Assembly (NCBI GenBank): GCA_003819755.1
Contig: RPQK01000393.1
Span: 1-7,108 of the forward strand
Direction: 5' to 3'
Source: Acidobacteriota bacterium
Lineage (GTDB): Bacteria; Acidobacteriota; UBA6911; RPQK01
Length of the DNA: 7,108 bases
Shown here: positions 6,489-7,108 of the stretch, piece after piece
Layout of the letters: every line of letters begins with the position of its first letter
How positions within the stretch are numbered: the stretch's first letter is position 1
Translations under genes and position numbers: made by a program
Notes under the pieces: generated by a model
Seen by the model: only the letters and a program-made list of their open reading frames with translations
Databases searched by the model: none
Told to the model about the DNA's origin: nothing

Positions 6489-6597
6489 CAAACCCGGTGG
6501 TTCCCGGTTTCGTCGCGACGCGCGCCTGTCTGCCATCCCCAATTTCCGAAGGCTGCCTCGAAGATGTTTCCGCCCAGCACCGGGAGAGGAGTTCCAT

Positions 6598-7108
6598 ATG
6601 CTCCGCCACCCGCTAACCTTCGACAATGTAACCTTCGGCTATGATCAGATGGCCGTGCCGCTCCTGTCTCGCGCCTGTCTCGCCTTCCCGCCGGGCTGGA
6701 CAGGCGTCGTCGGTGCGAACGGGGCCGGGAAAACGACTATCCTCAAGCTTGCGACCGGCATCCTGTACCCCGATCGCGGCTCTGTCGCTATCCCCGGCAA
6801 AGCCATCTACTGCGAACAGCGAACGGATGACCCTCCGGCGGATCTCGGCTTGTTTCTCGAGGCATCCGACGGACGGTCGATAGCCTTACGAGCCGGCCTG
6901 AAGATCGAAGGCGACTGGGAGAGGAGGTGGCCTGTTCTGAGTCACGGCGAGAGGAAGAGGGCCCAGATCGCAGTGGCCCTCTGGGAGGAGCCGGACGTCC
7001 TCGCGCTCGACGAGCCGACCAATCATATTGATCAGGACGCGCGCCGTCAGTTGGTTGAGGCCGTGAAACGATACAGGGGGGTTGGCCTGATCGTGAGCCA
7101 TGACCGGA
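6598..7108 (+). CDS. ABC-F family ATPase, N-terminal part (cut by window edge)
   Basis: The 170 visible codons have no stop, so the gene runs off the window. They cover one full nucleotide-binding domain: Walker A GANGAGKT (39-46), Q-loop Gln74, signature LSHGE (114-118, a variant of LSGGE), Walker B VLALDEP (134-140, catalytic Glu139), and H-loop His168 in SHD. Walker B continues as LDEPTNHID, the mark of ABC-F proteins, which have two ATPase domains and no membrane domain and act on the ribosome (EttA/Uup/Vga/Msr relatives). The visible part has no transmembrane segment. Only about 40 residues lie between Q74 and the signature, roughly half of what EttA-type members have, so the helical subdomain is small. 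The ATG has GGAG 6 nt upstream (6588-6591). A second ATPase domain after an interdomain linker is expected beyond the edge; its absence would change the call. Confidence 0.85.
   Translation, partial: MLRHPLTFDNVTFGYDQMAVPLLSRACLAFPPGWTGVVGANGAGKTTILKLATGILYPDRGSVAIPGKAIYCEQRTDDPPADLGLFLEASDGRSIALRAGLKIEGDWERRWPVLSHGERKRAQIAVALWEEPDVLALDEPTNHIDQDARRQLVEAVKRYRGVGLIVSHDR

Larger units (their letters stand above)
6279..6597. other. Divergent intergenic region, 319 bp
   Basis: It separates the minus-strand TIM-barrel gene from the plus-strand ABC-F gene. Going left to right it holds the TIM-barrel ribosome binding site (6289-6294), a possible plus-strand -10 box (6375-6380), a possible 3-codon ORF (6410-6421), a hairpin (6457-6488), a weaker hairpin with AAACC/GGTTT ends around 6491-6511, and the ABC-F ribosome binding site GGAG (6588-6591). 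The minus-strand frame is open across it, but that translation is arginine- and serine-rich with no family resemblance, so I treat it as non-coding. Confidence 0.6.

Noticed and set aside
6279..6626. 116-codon N-terminal extension of the TIM-barrel protein
   Set aside because: It would bury the Tat signal in the interior, overlaps the ABC-F start on the other strand and has no ribosome binding site, while the ATG at 6278 has AGGAGG upstream.
6564..6641. Short plus-strand ORF from ATG 6564 overlapping the ABC-F start
   Set aside because: No ribosome binding site, and it is out of frame with the ABC-F protein, which has its own clear start.
1..7108. A defence island, CRISPR array, integron, prophage or transposon
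   Set aside because: No transposase, integrase, regularly spaced repeats, nuclease/effector pairs or target-site duplications were found; the genes are ordinary metabolic and translation-related families.

Overview
The window reads as chromosomal DNA from a GC-rich, didermic environmental bacterium. A Tat-type signal on a TIM-barrel sugar isomerase-like protein, a heparinase II/III lyase, a dodecin and palindrome-rich intergenic DNA together recall Acidobacteriota, but Planctomycetota or Verrucomicrobiota-like lineages are not excluded. That placement is inference from gene content; no rRNA or other phylogenetic marker is present.

Layout. Positions 1-188 are non-coding and start with a small REP-like palindrome. 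A plus-strand gene (189-2618) encodes a large alpha/beta hydrolase anchored by five membrane helices. It converges, with a 44-bp gap holding a hairpin, on a minus-strand secreted heparinase II/III-family polysaccharide lyase (4618-2663). Upstream of the lyase is a highly structured 268-bp spacer, then a minus-strand dodecin gene (5090-4887) with a strong Shine-Dalgarno. Another 276-bp spacer holds a weak terminator-like hairpin and a striking hairpin built from 9-bp units. Next is a minus-strand, Tat-exported TIM-barrel sugar isomerase/epimerase-like protein (6278-5367). A 319-bp divergent spacer follows, with hairpins and a possible three-codon leader. The window ends inside a plus-strand ABC-F type ATPase (6598 to the edge), which is cut off by the window.

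How the genes fit together. The lyase, the exported sugar isomerase-like protein and the membrane-tethered hydrolase would all act outside the cytoplasm, which suits a lifestyle of degrading polymers. No SusC/SusD, sulfatase, regulator or transporter is present to make this a recognisable polysaccharide-utilisation locus, and the wide spacers argue against one operon. Dodecin (flavin storage) and the ABC-F protein (ribosome-associated translation factor family) look like unrelated housekeeping or stress genes. I see no defence system, CRISPR array, transposase, tRNA or rRNA. The most unusual items are the intergenic structures (4731-4886, 5289-5368, 6375-6597) and the shortened helical region of the ABC-F protein.
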